Source: Saccharimonas sp963550135 (GTDB taxonomy: Bacteria > Patescibacteriota > Saccharimonadia > Saccharimonadales > Saccharimonadaceae). From it: 64,000 nt of DNA. The notes beneath the pieces were generated by a model. The model had not been told where the DNA came from. It made no database searches and was given only the letters and a program-made list of their open reading frames with translations. Of the stretch, positions 52,625-60,312 are shown piece after piece (the first letter of the stretch is position 1; each line of letters opens with the position of its first letter). Location of the stretch: assembly GCA_963550135.1 (NCBI GenBank), contig CAUVBP010000004.1, positions 17,173 to 81,172 on the forward strand. Reading direction: 5' to 3'. Both the position numbers and the translations under genes were made by a program.

Positions 52625-52712
52625 GCACTGGTGGCGGAATTGGTAGACGCGCTAGCTTGAGGGGCTAGTGGCCATTGCGGCCGTGGAAGTTCAAGTCTTC
52701 TTCAGTGCACCA
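52625..52712 (+). tRNA. tRNA-Leu(GAG)
   Basis: 88 nt type II tRNA with long variable arm. Acceptor GCACTGG / TCAGTGC, D arm GGCGGAATTGGTAGACGC, anticodon loop TTGAGGG, T loop GTTCAAGTC, encoded CCA. Confidence 0.95.
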
Positions 52713-52786
52713 AATATACATCATGAAATCGTTGCTCTGCCAGCGATTTTTTCATAGTTAATGTTCAAAGAGCAACTGTAGTTTGG

Positions 52787-52792
52787 TATAAT
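52787..52792 (+). promoter_or_regulatory. -10 box of tRNA-Cys and tRNA-Leu(TAA)
   Basis: TATAAT 10 nt before tRNA-Cys, in a 90-bp gap after the first tRNA-Leu. Confidence 0.55.
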
Positions 52793-52801
52793 AAAGCAGA
52801 C

Positions 52802-52875
52802 GGCGCGTTGGCGGAGCGGTTACGCAGAGGTCTGCAAAACCTTTTAGACGAGTTCGACTCTCGTACGTGCCTCCA
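52802..52875 (+). tRNA. tRNA-Cys(GCA)
   Basis: 74 nt. Acceptor GGCGCGT / ACGTGCC, anticodon loop CTGCAAA, U73 as expected for Cys, encoded CCA. Partner of cysS at 14384. Confidence 0.95.
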
Positions 52876-52886
52876 TAAAATTACAA

Positions 52887-52972
52887 GCGCGAGTGGCGGA
52901 ATTGGTAGACGCGAGAGACTTAAAATCTCTTGACCAAAAGTCGTGCGGGTTCGATTCCCGCCTTGCGCACCA
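52887..52972 (+). tRNA. tRNA-Leu(TAA)
   Basis: 86 nt type II tRNA. Acceptor GCGCGAG / CTTGCGC, anticodon loop CTTAAAA, long variable arm, T loop GTTCGATTC, encoded CCA. Confidence 0.95.
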
Positions 52973-52982
52973 TAGCTTATTT

Positions 52983-54050
52983 ATGAAACAGCAAAAGAAA
53001 CATAATACTCCGAAGCATTACGGTAGCGCATTTCTTGATTGGCTTACCGAGAAGTGGTATTTGACGCGCTATCGCAATGTGCGTTTCCTGCAGCGGCGGC
53101 CGCATCGCAGCTTTCGGCGGACGCGGCGGCGAGATTATCGCCGCAGTTTGCGTTTGCCTGGATATATTGCTTTTACTCACTATGTCAATCGCGTGTTGTG
53201 GAGGAATAAAGGCTTGTTCTTGTCTATGATAATCTTGTATGCGCTGATAATAATTTTTTTAGGAATTATTACTAGCCAGTCAACTTATGATTCAATTGGC
53301 AAGCTAGTGTCCGAGTCGCTGGGCAAGATTTTCGACGGCGGCGTGGGACAGTTGCTAAATGCTGGTATGCTGACATTTTCGTCGTTGGCGATTGACACGA
53401 CGTCGCTGCGGGCTGAACAGGGAGTTATGTTGGCGCTGCTTGTATTGATGACTTGGCTAACGGCGGTGTGGTTGCTGCGCGAAATTCTACTTGGGCTTAA
53501 GCCAAAATTACGCGACGGCTTGTACAACGCAACCGCACCGTTGATATCGACGTCGGTAGTGTTGCTGATATTACTAATTCAACTATCGCCAGTTGGTATT
53601 ATGGCGCTGGCGTATTCGGCTTTGGTATCGGTGCATATATTAACAGAAGGTTTCGGTATGATGTTATTCGGTCTGCTGGCGGCAAGTGTATTAACACTTG
53701 TACTCTATTGGGTGACCAGTACGATTATTGCGCTAGTCGTGGTGGCTTTGCCTGGTATGTATCCGCTGCGGGCAATCCAGGCTGCTAGCGACTTGGTGGT
53801 TGGTCGGCGACTAAGGATTATGCTCAGGATAGTTTGGGCGTTTGTCTATAGCTCGGTGGTATGGTGCGTTGTGATGGTGTCGTTGGTGTTGCTAGAGCGC
53901 GGATTATCGTCAAAGCTGAAGTGGCTCGAGTCGGTACCAATCGTGCCATTTTCTGGCGCGTTTATGATGGCGCTGTTGTTTGTCTGGTTGGCAGCGTATA
54001 TTTATCTGCTGTATAGAAAGGTGGTAGCAGATGACGCGAAGCCGGCTTGA
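52983..54050 (+). CDS. multi-pass membrane protein of unknown function
   Basis: 355 residues from ATG 52983; a longer frame runs back into tRNA-Leu and is not credible. The N-terminus (about 1-60) is very rich in Arg/Lys/Tyr, followed by about seven membrane helices. Weak similarity in layout to DUF975/glycerophosphoryl-type membrane domains (ALPGMYPLRAIQAASDLVVGRR). It starts 10 bp after the tRNA and overlaps ligA by 20 nt. Confidence 0.7.
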   Translation: MKQQKKHNTPKHYGSAFLDWLTEKWYLTRYRNVRFLQRRPHRSFRRTRRRDYRRSLRLPGYIAFTHYVNRVLWRNKGLFLSMIILYALIIIFLGIITSQSTYDSIGKLVSESLGKIFDGGVGQLLNAGMLTFSSLAIDTTSLRAEQGVMLALLVLMTWLTAVWLLREILLGLKPKLRDGLYNATAPLISTSVVLLILLIQLSPVGIMALAYSALVSVHILTEGFGMMLFGLLAASVLTLVLYWVTSTIIALVVVALPGMYPLRAIQAASDLVVGRRLRIMLRIVWAFVYSSVVWCVVMVSLVLLERGLSSKLKWLESVPIVPFSGAFMMALLFVWLAAYIYLLYRKVVADDAKPA

Positions 54051-56034
54051 AGAAATTAAAAAACTGCTCAATCAATACAGCTACGAATATTACGCGCTTG
54101 ATCAGCCAAGCGTCAGCGATGCGGTGTACGACAGCTTGATGATAGAACTAAAGAACATTGAAGCAGCGCACCCAGAGTGGATTGCGCCAGATAGCCCAAC
54201 GCAGCGGGTTGGCAACAAGCTGCTTGAAGGTTTTCAAAAAGTTCGTCACGAGCGGCGAATGGTTAGTCTGAACGACGTGTTTGATAAGAATGAAATCGAA
54301 GCGTGGATTGAGCGTACTGATAAGCTGATACCGGGACATAAGCATGAATTTTTTACCGATATCAAGATGGATGGCTTGGCGTGCGCGTTGATTTATATTG
54401 ATGGCGTGTTGGCCCAGGCAGTGACGCGCGGCGATAGCTTTATCGGCGAGGATGTGACGAACAATGTGCGGACTATAAAAAATGTACCGTTGCGGTTGCA
54501 TGAGGCGTCAGGCTTTGAACAATTTTTGCGCGGGCGGACAGAAATTCGCGGCGAGATTGTGATGTTGAAGCGCGACTTTGCGGAGCTTAACGAAAAGCAA
54601 AAAGCCTTGGGGCAGCCAGAATTTGCTAATCCGCGTAATCTGGCGGCAGGGACAATCCGCCAGCTTGATCCGTCCTTGGTGGCGGCGCGGCCACTACATT
54701 TTCGTGGCTATGATATGCTGCGTGATAACGACGCTGAAGTGCCGACCAACAGCTTTGCTTACGAGGCGCTGACTGCTCTAGGAATTACTCGTAATCAGCA
54801 GGCGAGCGTTTTTACTACTTTAGCGAATGTGATGAATTTCGTTAACAAATGGGATGGTAAGCGCCATGATTTGCCGTTTAATACTGACGGTTTGGTGATT
54901 AAGATCAATGATCGATCGTTGTATGAAAGTCTCGGGTTAGTCGGGAAAAATCCGCGCGGCGCGGTCGCTTACAAATATGCTGCTGAGCAGGCTACAACCA
55001 TCATCCGCGATATCGTTATTTCCATCGGTCGAACGGGTGCAGCTACGCCAGTAGCGGTGTTTGACCCGGTGGTGGTGGCTGGTACGACGGTGCAGCACGC
55101 CAGTCTGCATAATGCTGACGAAATTGCTAGGCTGGATGTGCGCCGCGGTGACACGGTGGTTATTTTTAAGGCGGGCGATATCATCCCGCAGGTACAAACC
55201 GTACTGAAAGAATTGCGGCCGGCAGATTCTAAGCCGATTGATTATCCAGCAGAATTGGTGCGCCAATATCCAGAGCTAGAATTTGTACGGCCAGCAGGCG
55301 AGGCGGTGTACCGCGTCAAAGGCTTGAGCGGTCCACTGATTTTGAAGCGAGCCCTAGCACATTTTGCCTCCAAAGGCGCACTGGACATTGATACACTGGG
55401 CGAGAAAAATGTTGAGGCGCTGGTTGAGGCTGGGCTAGTTAATGATTTGGCGGATATCTACCGGTTGACGAAAGATGATTTACTGCAGTTGGAGCGCTTC
55501 GCTGAGATTTCTGCGCAAAAACTTATCGATGCTATTGCTGATAAAAAGTACCCAGCCTTGGAGCGATTTTTGTTCGGCCTTGGTATTCGTCATGTTGGCG
55601 CGCAGACGGCGATCGACCTCGCGAACCACTTTGAAAGTATTGAAAAGCTCAGCCAAGCGACTATCGATGAGCTGCGCGAAGTGGGTGGCGTGGGTGAAAT
55701 TGTTGCCGAGTCAATCGTGGCGTGGTTCGCTGATGAAGATAACGTGACGCTACTCGAAAAATTTGCTAACCTTGGTGTGACACCACAGTTTAGTCAAAAA
55801 TCCGACCGTCTGGCTGGCCAAAGTTTTGTTATCACCGGCACTCTGCAGTCGATGGGGCGCGACGCTGCTGCTGAAAGAATCCGCAATCTCGGCGGCACCT
55901 TCCAAACCGCTGTTGCAAAAGATACAACATATTTAGTAGCCGGCGGCAAGGTCGGTGCCAGTAAATTGAAAAAAGCCAAACAATACGGCACCAAAATTAT
56001 TGATGAGCAAACATTATTAGAACTTATACATTAA
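54031..56034 (+). CDS. ligA: NAD-dependent DNA ligase lacking its zinc finger
   Basis: 667 residues, near normal. N-terminal Ia domain (YEYYALDQPSVSDAVYD), adenylated Lys112 in KMDG, OB fold (RTGAATPVAVFDPVV), HhH repeats, and a C-terminal BRCT (about 590-667). The C4 zinc finger expected near 405-432 has no cysteine at all (YPELEFVRPAGEAVYRVKG). Seals nicks during replication and repair. Confidence 0.96.
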   Translation: MTRSRLEEIKKLLNQYSYEYYALDQPSVSDAVYDSLMIELKNIEAAHPEWIAPDSPTQRVGNKLLEGFQKVRHERRMVSLNDVFDKNEIEAWIERTDKLIPGHKHEFFTDIKMDGLACALIYIDGVLAQAVTRGDSFIGEDVTNNVRTIKNVPLRLHEASGFEQFLRGRTEIRGEIVMLKRDFAELNEKQKALGQPEFANPRNLAAGTIRQLDPSLVAARPLHFRGYDMLRDNDAEVPTNSFAYEALTALGITRNQQASVFTTLANVMNFVNKWDGKRHDLPFNTDGLVIKINDRSLYESLGLVGKNPRGAVAYKYAAEQATTIIRDIVISIGRTGAATPVAVFDPVVVAGTTVQHASLHNADEIARLDVRRGDTVVIFKAGDIIPQVQTVLKELRPADSKPIDYPAELVRQYPELEFVRPAGEAVYRVKGLSGPLILKRALAHFASKGALDIDTLGEKNVEALVEAGLVNDLADIYRLTKDDLLQLERFAEISAQKLIDAIADKKYPALERFLFGLGIRHVGAQTAIDLANHFESIEKLSQATIDELREVGGVGEIVAESIVAWFADEDNVTLLEKFANLGVTPQFSQKSDRLAGQSFVITGTLQSMGRDAAAERIRNLGGTFQTAVAKDTTYLVAGGKVGASKLKKAKQYGTKIIDEQTLLELIH

Positions 56035-56047
56035 CAGAGGTACAACC

Positions 56048-56455
56048 ATGACACAGCAACCGCATCGCGCCCTCACCATCAAACCCGCCGACATGGTTGT
56101 ATTCACGGCGATGTCGAAAAAGTATTTTTACATGAGATTTTTTGTAACGAAATTTGCACTTGATCAGGGCGTTGTGCCAATCAATCCATTTACTAGCTTT
56201 GACTATTTTCTGCTCGACGCGGTAGAGCGTGACACGGTGCGGCGCGCCAATAATACGCTGGTGGCGCGCGCTGATGAACTGTGGGTATTTGGCGATATTG
56301 CTGATGGTGTGCGGGCGGAAATAGTTCAAGCCTGGCAGCAACATAAAACCGTCCGATTTTTTGCGTTTCGCGATGACAAACACATTTACGAAGTCGCGAT
56401 TAATGATGTAGTGTATGAAGATGGCGTCGAGTTCCTAATTCATATAGGAGAATAA
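56048..56455 (+). CDS. nucleoside 2-deoxyribosyltransferase-like protein
   Basis: 135 residues. The stretches PINPFTSFDYFLLDAV and RADELWVFGDIADG recall the NDT/DUF4406 Rossmann-like fold (site for a sugar nucleotide), but the catalytic residues are not certain. Second gene after ligA, with 1-base spacing to the phosphotransferase gene behind it. Confidence 0.5.
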   Translation: MTQQPHRALTIKPADMVVFTAMSKKYFYMRFFVTKFALDQGVVPINPFTSFDYFLLDAVERDTVRRANNTLVARADELWVFGDIADGVRAEIVQAWQQHKTVRFFAFRDDKHIYEVAINDVVYEDGVEFLIHIGE

Positions 56456-56456
56456 G

Positions 56457-57341
56457 ATGAAGAATGATGCCGCCAACCTAAAAACCATCAGAGTCATTCG
56501 CCAGAATCATAGGTTTGTGGTCAGCGAAGTAGATTGGCTTGGCGAGCGTGTGTTTTGCAAGCAGTCGCAGCCCGGGGTGACTGGCAAAGATGAAATATTG
56601 CGCGAAGCGAATGGTTTGCGAACTTTTGATAAATTGACTCGTAATTTTAACGATATACCATTTTCTGTGCCAAAGTTGCTGTATCATGACGATGTGAAAA
56701 TCTTAACGCAATTTATCGACGGGTGGACGCCAGAGCTAGCCAATGTGCCTGACGACTTTTTTGTACAAAGTTTCGTACAAATGGATCGCTATTTTCGCAG
56801 TCAGAAACGTAGTTGCTCGCGCTGGTCGCGACAAAATAAAGACGGAGAATATATTTGGCAGAAGCTAGAACGAATTATTTCCGAGTTTAATTTAGAAGTG
56901 ATACCTCCGGAAATATTTCGGGCTAATTTGGAGTTCTTGCGTGATAATCATAGCTTGTGTGAAGCTCGACCGATGCATGCGGATTTTACCGAAAATAATT
57001 TATTGTATGACGGCGATAAATATTGGATAGTTGACTTCGAGAGTTTCCGCGATGATTGGCCGCGCTGGTACGATGTGGTGAATTTTACGTATAACCGCGA
57101 AATGGAACGCCCCGAAACCGCCGAGCGTATGCGTAATGTTCGGCGCCTGGTCATTGAGCGGCTGGGCGAGGAGCCGACGACTCAGCGAGAAATCGCTTGT
57201 ATCAAGATCGTACGCGGTTTATCGTTAATTATTGAACACATGACTCTCGGCGGGCGTAATCACGCAGCGATAGTTCCACTCGACAACGCGTTGCGCCAGA
57301 GGATTATAACTTCTTTTACGAAGCTTTTGCCAGCTAGATGA
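56457..57341 (+). CDS. APH/choline kinase-like phosphotransferase
   Basis: 294 residues. Kinase-like fold: an N-lobe, then the catalytic loop MHADFTENNLLY and the metal-binding WIVDFESFRDDWPRWYDVVNF. Family members phosphorylate small hydroxyl compounds, including aminoglycosides and choline. The substrate is unknown; the NDT-like neighbours suggest a nucleoside or sugar. AGGAGAA ribosome site. Confidence 0.8.
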   Translation: MKNDAANLKTIRVIRQNHRFVVSEVDWLGERVFCKQSQPGVTGKDEILREANGLRTFDKLTRNFNDIPFSVPKLLYHDDVKILTQFIDGWTPELANVPDDFFVQSFVQMDRYFRSQKRSCSRWSRQNKDGEYIWQKLERIISEFNLEVIPPEIFRANLEFLRDNHSLCEARPMHADFTENNLLYDGDKYWIVDFESFRDDWPRWYDVVNFTYNREMERPETAERMRNVRRLVIERLGEEPTTQREIACIKIVRGLSLIIEHMTLGGRNHAAIVPLDNALRQRIITSFTKLLPAR

Positions 57342-57353
57342 TAAAATATGATT

Positions 57354-57776
57354 ATGAAAAAGCATAAAATATTCTGTTCGTATGCTTTTACTGGCGAGGA
57401 CAAACTGAAAGTTGAAGCGCGTATGCGCCGGGTGGTTGATTTGCTTGAGGGCTGCGGGCATGAGGTTTATTGTAATTTGTTTGATGGCGCGACCGAAAGT
57501 TATGGCAGTCCGCGTCAGTTTTTGCGGCGAGCAATTGATCAAATGAATGAGTGCGACAAAATATTAGTGATTCAAACTTCGCCGCGCCGCAGTGAAGGTA
57601 TGTTGATAGAAATCGGCGTCGCTATGGCTCGCGATAAGTCAATTCTATTGGCACAGCATCAGAGCGCTGCCAGCAAATCGTATTTACCAGATCTCGCTAG
57701 GCGGACGCAAACCTGGCATAGTGAAAGCGAGCTGGATGCTGCTATTATTACTCTGATAAAATCTGATTGCGATTAA
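57354..57776 (+). CDS. nucleoside 2-deoxyribosyltransferase-like protein
   Basis: 140 residues from ATG 57354. TAAAAT (57342-57347) ends 6 nt before it, so this start is preferred over the ATG at 57348. IFCSYAFTGED opens the fold, CGHEVYCNLFDG continues it, and SEGMLIEIGVAMARDKSI holds the conserved acidic residue of NDT-type enzymes. Could also be a TIR-like nucleotide hydrolase relative. Confidence 0.55.
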   Translation: MKKHKIFCSYAFTGEDKLKVEARMRRVVDLLEGCGHEVYCNLFDGATESYGSPRQFLRRAIDQMNECDKILVIQTSPRRSEGMLIEIGVAMARDKSILLAQHQSAASKSYLPDLARRTQTWHSESELDAAIITLIKSDCD

Positions 57777-57778
57777 TC

Positions 57779-59578
57779 ATGACAGAACCAAAGAAGCTAT
57801 CTTTCAACGAAACTTTAAAAGCTTTTGGCACGGTGGCGATAACGACTTACAAAGCTTCTCCGCTGGCGGCGATTACCAAAATAATCGGTACGATTATCGG
57901 TTCGGCTATCCCGTTAGTTACTGCGTTTGTGGCCGCGCAAGCGACTACTTATCTGGCGGCTGGCTTCGCCGGTGACGAGCAAGCAGGCGCAAGGGCAATT
58001 TGGTGTGTTGCAGCGACTGTGCTGCTGGGAATTCTTATGATGGCGTGGAATAGTTTGCAAAATTATATAGATCAATTCACTTCGTATAAAATCAGCTCGG
58101 CTATTAGCGACCAGCTGTACGAGCATTTTGTTAGTATCGATTTTTGGCGTTACGATAACAAGGACACTGCCGACATGTTTGATAAGGCGCAAAGTTTTGT
58201 TTCGTTTTTCTCACACTTCTTCGATGCTATGGCTAGGATAATCGCATCAATTGTTAGTGTAATAGTAGCATTAGCTTCGCTATTTTCTGTTAGCTGGTGG
58301 ATTGGCTTAATATTATTTTTAGCAATTATTCCTAGCGCGATAGTTCAGTTAAAATTGTCGCGTTTGCAGACAGAGCATTGGCGTAAATATACCGAAGCTC
58401 GGCGCCGCAGCAATTCGATTTCTTGGAGTGTGATGCAGCCGCAAAATTTGGCGGAATTGCGTATCTATAACGCAGCGCGCTATATGTTAGATATGCGAGC
58501 GAAGTGGCGCGACAAAGACCAGCTTGAGCGTATTCAATTTGAGCGCGCTTATATTATCAAACGATTGGCGGCCGACGTTGTCGAAGCAATAGCTCAACTA
58601 GTTGGGTTGTTGTCGATTGTTCTGCAAATTATCCATCGTGTTCAGCCGGTCGGCCAGTTTGTTCTGGTTGAGCAAATGATGTCGCGAGCGCTTGGCGGTA
58701 TGAGCGGTTTAATTATACAGTTCAATAGCATTGATCAGGATATTGCAGCGATGGTTGATTTCCAAAGGTTTATGCAGTTGCCGAGAAACTTGAATGAAGG
58801 TCGGAAATTGCTCGAACCGCCGCAGACGATTGAACTGCGGAACGTTTCGTTTCATTACCTCAAAAACGACAAGCTAGTGCTAAGCGATATTAACATGAAA
58901 ATTTACGCTGGCCAACGGATTGCTATTGTCGGCAAAAATGGCGCTGGCAAATCGACGCTTATTAAATTGTTGCTGGGGTTGTATCAGCCAACGCGCGGCC
59001 AGGTCTTGCTTGATAACGTGTCGCTGGCGGATATTAATAAGAGTTCGTGGCATAGCTATCTCGGAGTGCTGCAACAAGATTTCATAAAATATCGATTTGC
59101 AACAGCTTACGAGAACGTTGTGTATGGCGATGTTCAGCGCAGCTATGACGAGCAGCATTATCAAAGATCAATTAAGCAGGCTGAAGCTAGTACTTTCATT
59201 GACAAATTGCCCAAAAAGCGCGATACGATTCTCGGGCAATGGTTTGAACACGACGACGGTACTAACGGTGTTGATTTGTCGGGTGGACAGTGGCAACGGT
59301 TGGCGTTGGCGCGTAATTTTTATCGCCAGGCGCCAATTGTTATTCTAGACGAACCAACTAGCGCCATTGATGCCTTGGCAGAATCAAGGATTTTTGCTCG
59401 GCTATTTGGCAAGCATGCCAATACCATCATCGCTATCAGCCATCGTTATACAACTATCAAAAAAGCCGATGTTGTCTATATGATGCAAAACGGCAAGATT
59501 GTCGAGCAGGGCAGTGTTGACGAATTAGTAGCTCGCCAGGGTGAATTCTATAAGATGTTCGCTAGCCAAATTGAATAA
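57779..59578 (+). CDS. ABC exporter, fused membrane and ATPase domains
   Basis: 599 residues from ATG 57779. Six-helix exporter domain (about 20-325), ATPase with Walker A GKNGAGKST (about 385), signature LSGGQWQ, Walker B IVILDEPTSAID and switch His in AISHRYTT. Unlike the 8893 exporter, the signature has Trp in place of Arg. Substrate unknown. Two bases after the NDT-like gene, so part of that cluster. Confidence 0.88.
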   Translation: MTEPKKLSFNETLKAFGTVAITTYKASPLAAITKIIGTIIGSAIPLVTAFVAAQATTYLAAGFAGDEQAGARAIWCVAATVLLGILMMAWNSLQNYIDQFTSYKISSAISDQLYEHFVSIDFWRYDNKDTADMFDKAQSFVSFFSHFFDAMARIIASIVSVIVALASLFSVSWWIGLILFLAIIPSAIVQLKLSRLQTEHWRKYTEARRRSNSISWSVMQPQNLAELRIYNAARYMLDMRAKWRDKDQLERIQFERAYIIKRLAADVVEAIAQLVGLLSIVLQIIHRVQPVGQFVLVEQMMSRALGGMSGLIIQFNSIDQDIAAMVDFQRFMQLPRNLNEGRKLLEPPQTIELRNVSFHYLKNDKLVLSDINMKIYAGQRIAIVGKNGAGKSTLIKLLLGLYQPTRGQVLLDNVSLADINKSSWHSYLGVLQQDFIKYRFATAYENVVYGDVQRSYDEQHYQRSIKQAEASTFIDKLPKKRDTILGQWFEHDDGTNGVDLSGGQWQRLALARNFYRQAPIVILDEPTSAIDALAESRIFARLFGKHANTIIAISHRYTTIKKADVVYMMQNGKIVEQGSVDELVARQGEFYKMFASQIE

Positions 59579-59582
59579 GCGC

Positions 59583-59611
59583 TTGCAATTTACTAAACGT
59601 TGCGCGATAAT
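59583..59611 (+). promoter_or_regulatory. promoter of the 59618 small RNA
   Basis: TTGCAA, 17-bp spacer, GATAAT. No coding frame follows. Confidence 0.65.
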
Positions 59612-59617
59612 ATGCTT

Positions 59618-59730
59618 ATGCTGGTACGCAATGGGGCCGCCCTGTTGCGAAAACAAACATCATACCAACGCCGTGCCCCGGGTGGGCGCGTAGCAGCACA
59701 AACCGCTACTAGAAATTGTAGCGGTTTTTT
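59618..59730 (+). ncRNA. small RNA of unknown class
   Basis: About 113 nt between a -35/-10 promoter and a perfect terminator (AACCGCTAC/GTAGCGGTT, 59701-59726, plus T run). Long-range stem TGCTGGTACGC with GCGTAGCAGCA (59619-59629, 59688-59698, one mismatch), inner GGGGC/GCCCC (59633-59637, 59675-59679) and GTTG/CAAC. CCGCCC (59637-59642) can pair with GGGTGG (59680-59685) as a pseudoknot-like alternative. The conserved SRP RNA sequence is absent. Confidence 0.6.
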
Positions 59731-59757
59731 GATATTGTAGATGAGGAGAGAACTTTT

Positions 59758-59844
59758 GGGGCATTAGCTAGTTTGGAGAGTCTTTAGTAGTATGTTGCGC
59801 GAGTGCTCTAGCCAAATTTGTAAATGTCTCGTAGAGTAAGCTCT
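59758..59844 (+). repeat. tRNA-Ala-derived hairpin unit A
   Basis: Begins with GGGGCATTAGCTAGTTTGG, nearly the first 19 nt of tRNA-Ala(GGC). At 59803-59817 it carries GTGCTCTAGCCAAAT, the reverse complement (one mismatch) of tRNA-Ala positions 14-28. The two parts pair through TTTGG/CCAAA. 87 bp to the next unit. Confidence 0.65.
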
Positions 59845-59928
59845 GGGGCATTAGCTCATTTGGGGAGCCTTCAGCAGAAATATTGCGCAAGCGCTCTAGC
59901 CAAATCAGCGACTGTCCTGTAGTAGTTT
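59845..59928 (+). repeat. tRNA-Ala-derived hairpin unit B
   Basis: Starts with GGGGCATTAGCTCATTTGG, identical to the tRNA-Ala(GGC) 5' end, and holds GCGCTCTAGCCAAAT (59891-59905), an exact reverse complement of tRNA bases 59942-59956. 84 bp before the real tRNA. No anticodon arm or T arm is present, so it is not a tRNA. Confidence 0.7.
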
Positions 59929-60005
59929 GGGGCATTAGCTCATTTGGCTAGAGCGCTTCGCTGGCAGCGAAGAGGTGACCGGTTCGAATCCGGTATGCTC
60001 CACCA
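59929..60005 (+). tRNA. tRNA-Ala(GGC)
   Basis: 77 nt. Acceptor GGGGCAT / ATGCTCC with the G3-U70 pair diagnostic for Ala, anticodon loop CTGGCAG, T loop GGTTCGAATCC, encoded CCA. Confidence 0.96.
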
Positions 60006-60006
60006 C

Positions 60007-60083
60007 GGACCTTTAGCTCAGTTGGCTAGAGCGCACGATTCACATTCGTGAGGTCGCAGGTTCAAGCCCTGCAAGGTCCACCA
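60007..60083 (+). tRNA. tRNA-Val(CAC)
   Basis: 77 nt, one base after tRNA-Ala. Acceptor GGACCTT / AAGGTCC, anticodon loop TTCACAT, encoded CCA. Confidence 0.95.
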
Positions 60084-60142
60084 ATTTAGGCGTAAACGGT
60101 TTTTGGGAATAGTTATCCTTGTAACAACTTAGCCACAAGCAT

Positions 60143-60218
60143 GGGGATATAGCTCAGCTGATAGAGCGCAGCATTCGCATTGCTGAGGTCGAGGGTTTGA
60201 GTCCCTCTATCTCCACCA
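60143..60218 (+). tRNA. tRNA-Ala(CGC)
   Basis: 76 nt. Acceptor GGGGATA / TATCTCC with G3-U70, anticodon loop TTCGCAT, encoded CCA. Confidence 0.95.
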
Positions 60219-60299
60219 AAATAGTATGAAAATGGCAGCGTAATCATGGACGCTGCCGTTATTTTGACTTTTCAATCCTATGGTGCTTCTGATGTTTGC

Positions 60300-60305
60300 T
60301 ATAAT
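60300..60305 (+). promoter_or_regulatory. extended -10 box of the interrupted metallopeptidase gene
   Basis: TGCTATAAT ending 7 nt before ATG 60313; the promoter of the gene is intact although its frame is not. Confidence 0.6.
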
Positions 60306-60312
60306 GAGGCAG

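Noticed and set aside
52893..52982. start of the 52983 membrane protein inside tRNA-Leu
   Set aside because: The extended frame simply translates the tRNA gene; ATG 52983 follows right after it.
59618..59730. SRP 4.5S RNA
   Set aside because: The size fits, but the conserved GGAAGGAAGCAG-type loop sequence is missing.
59758..59928. two further tRNA genes
   Set aside because: Only the 5' quarter matches; no anticodon arm, T arm or CCA end can be formed.
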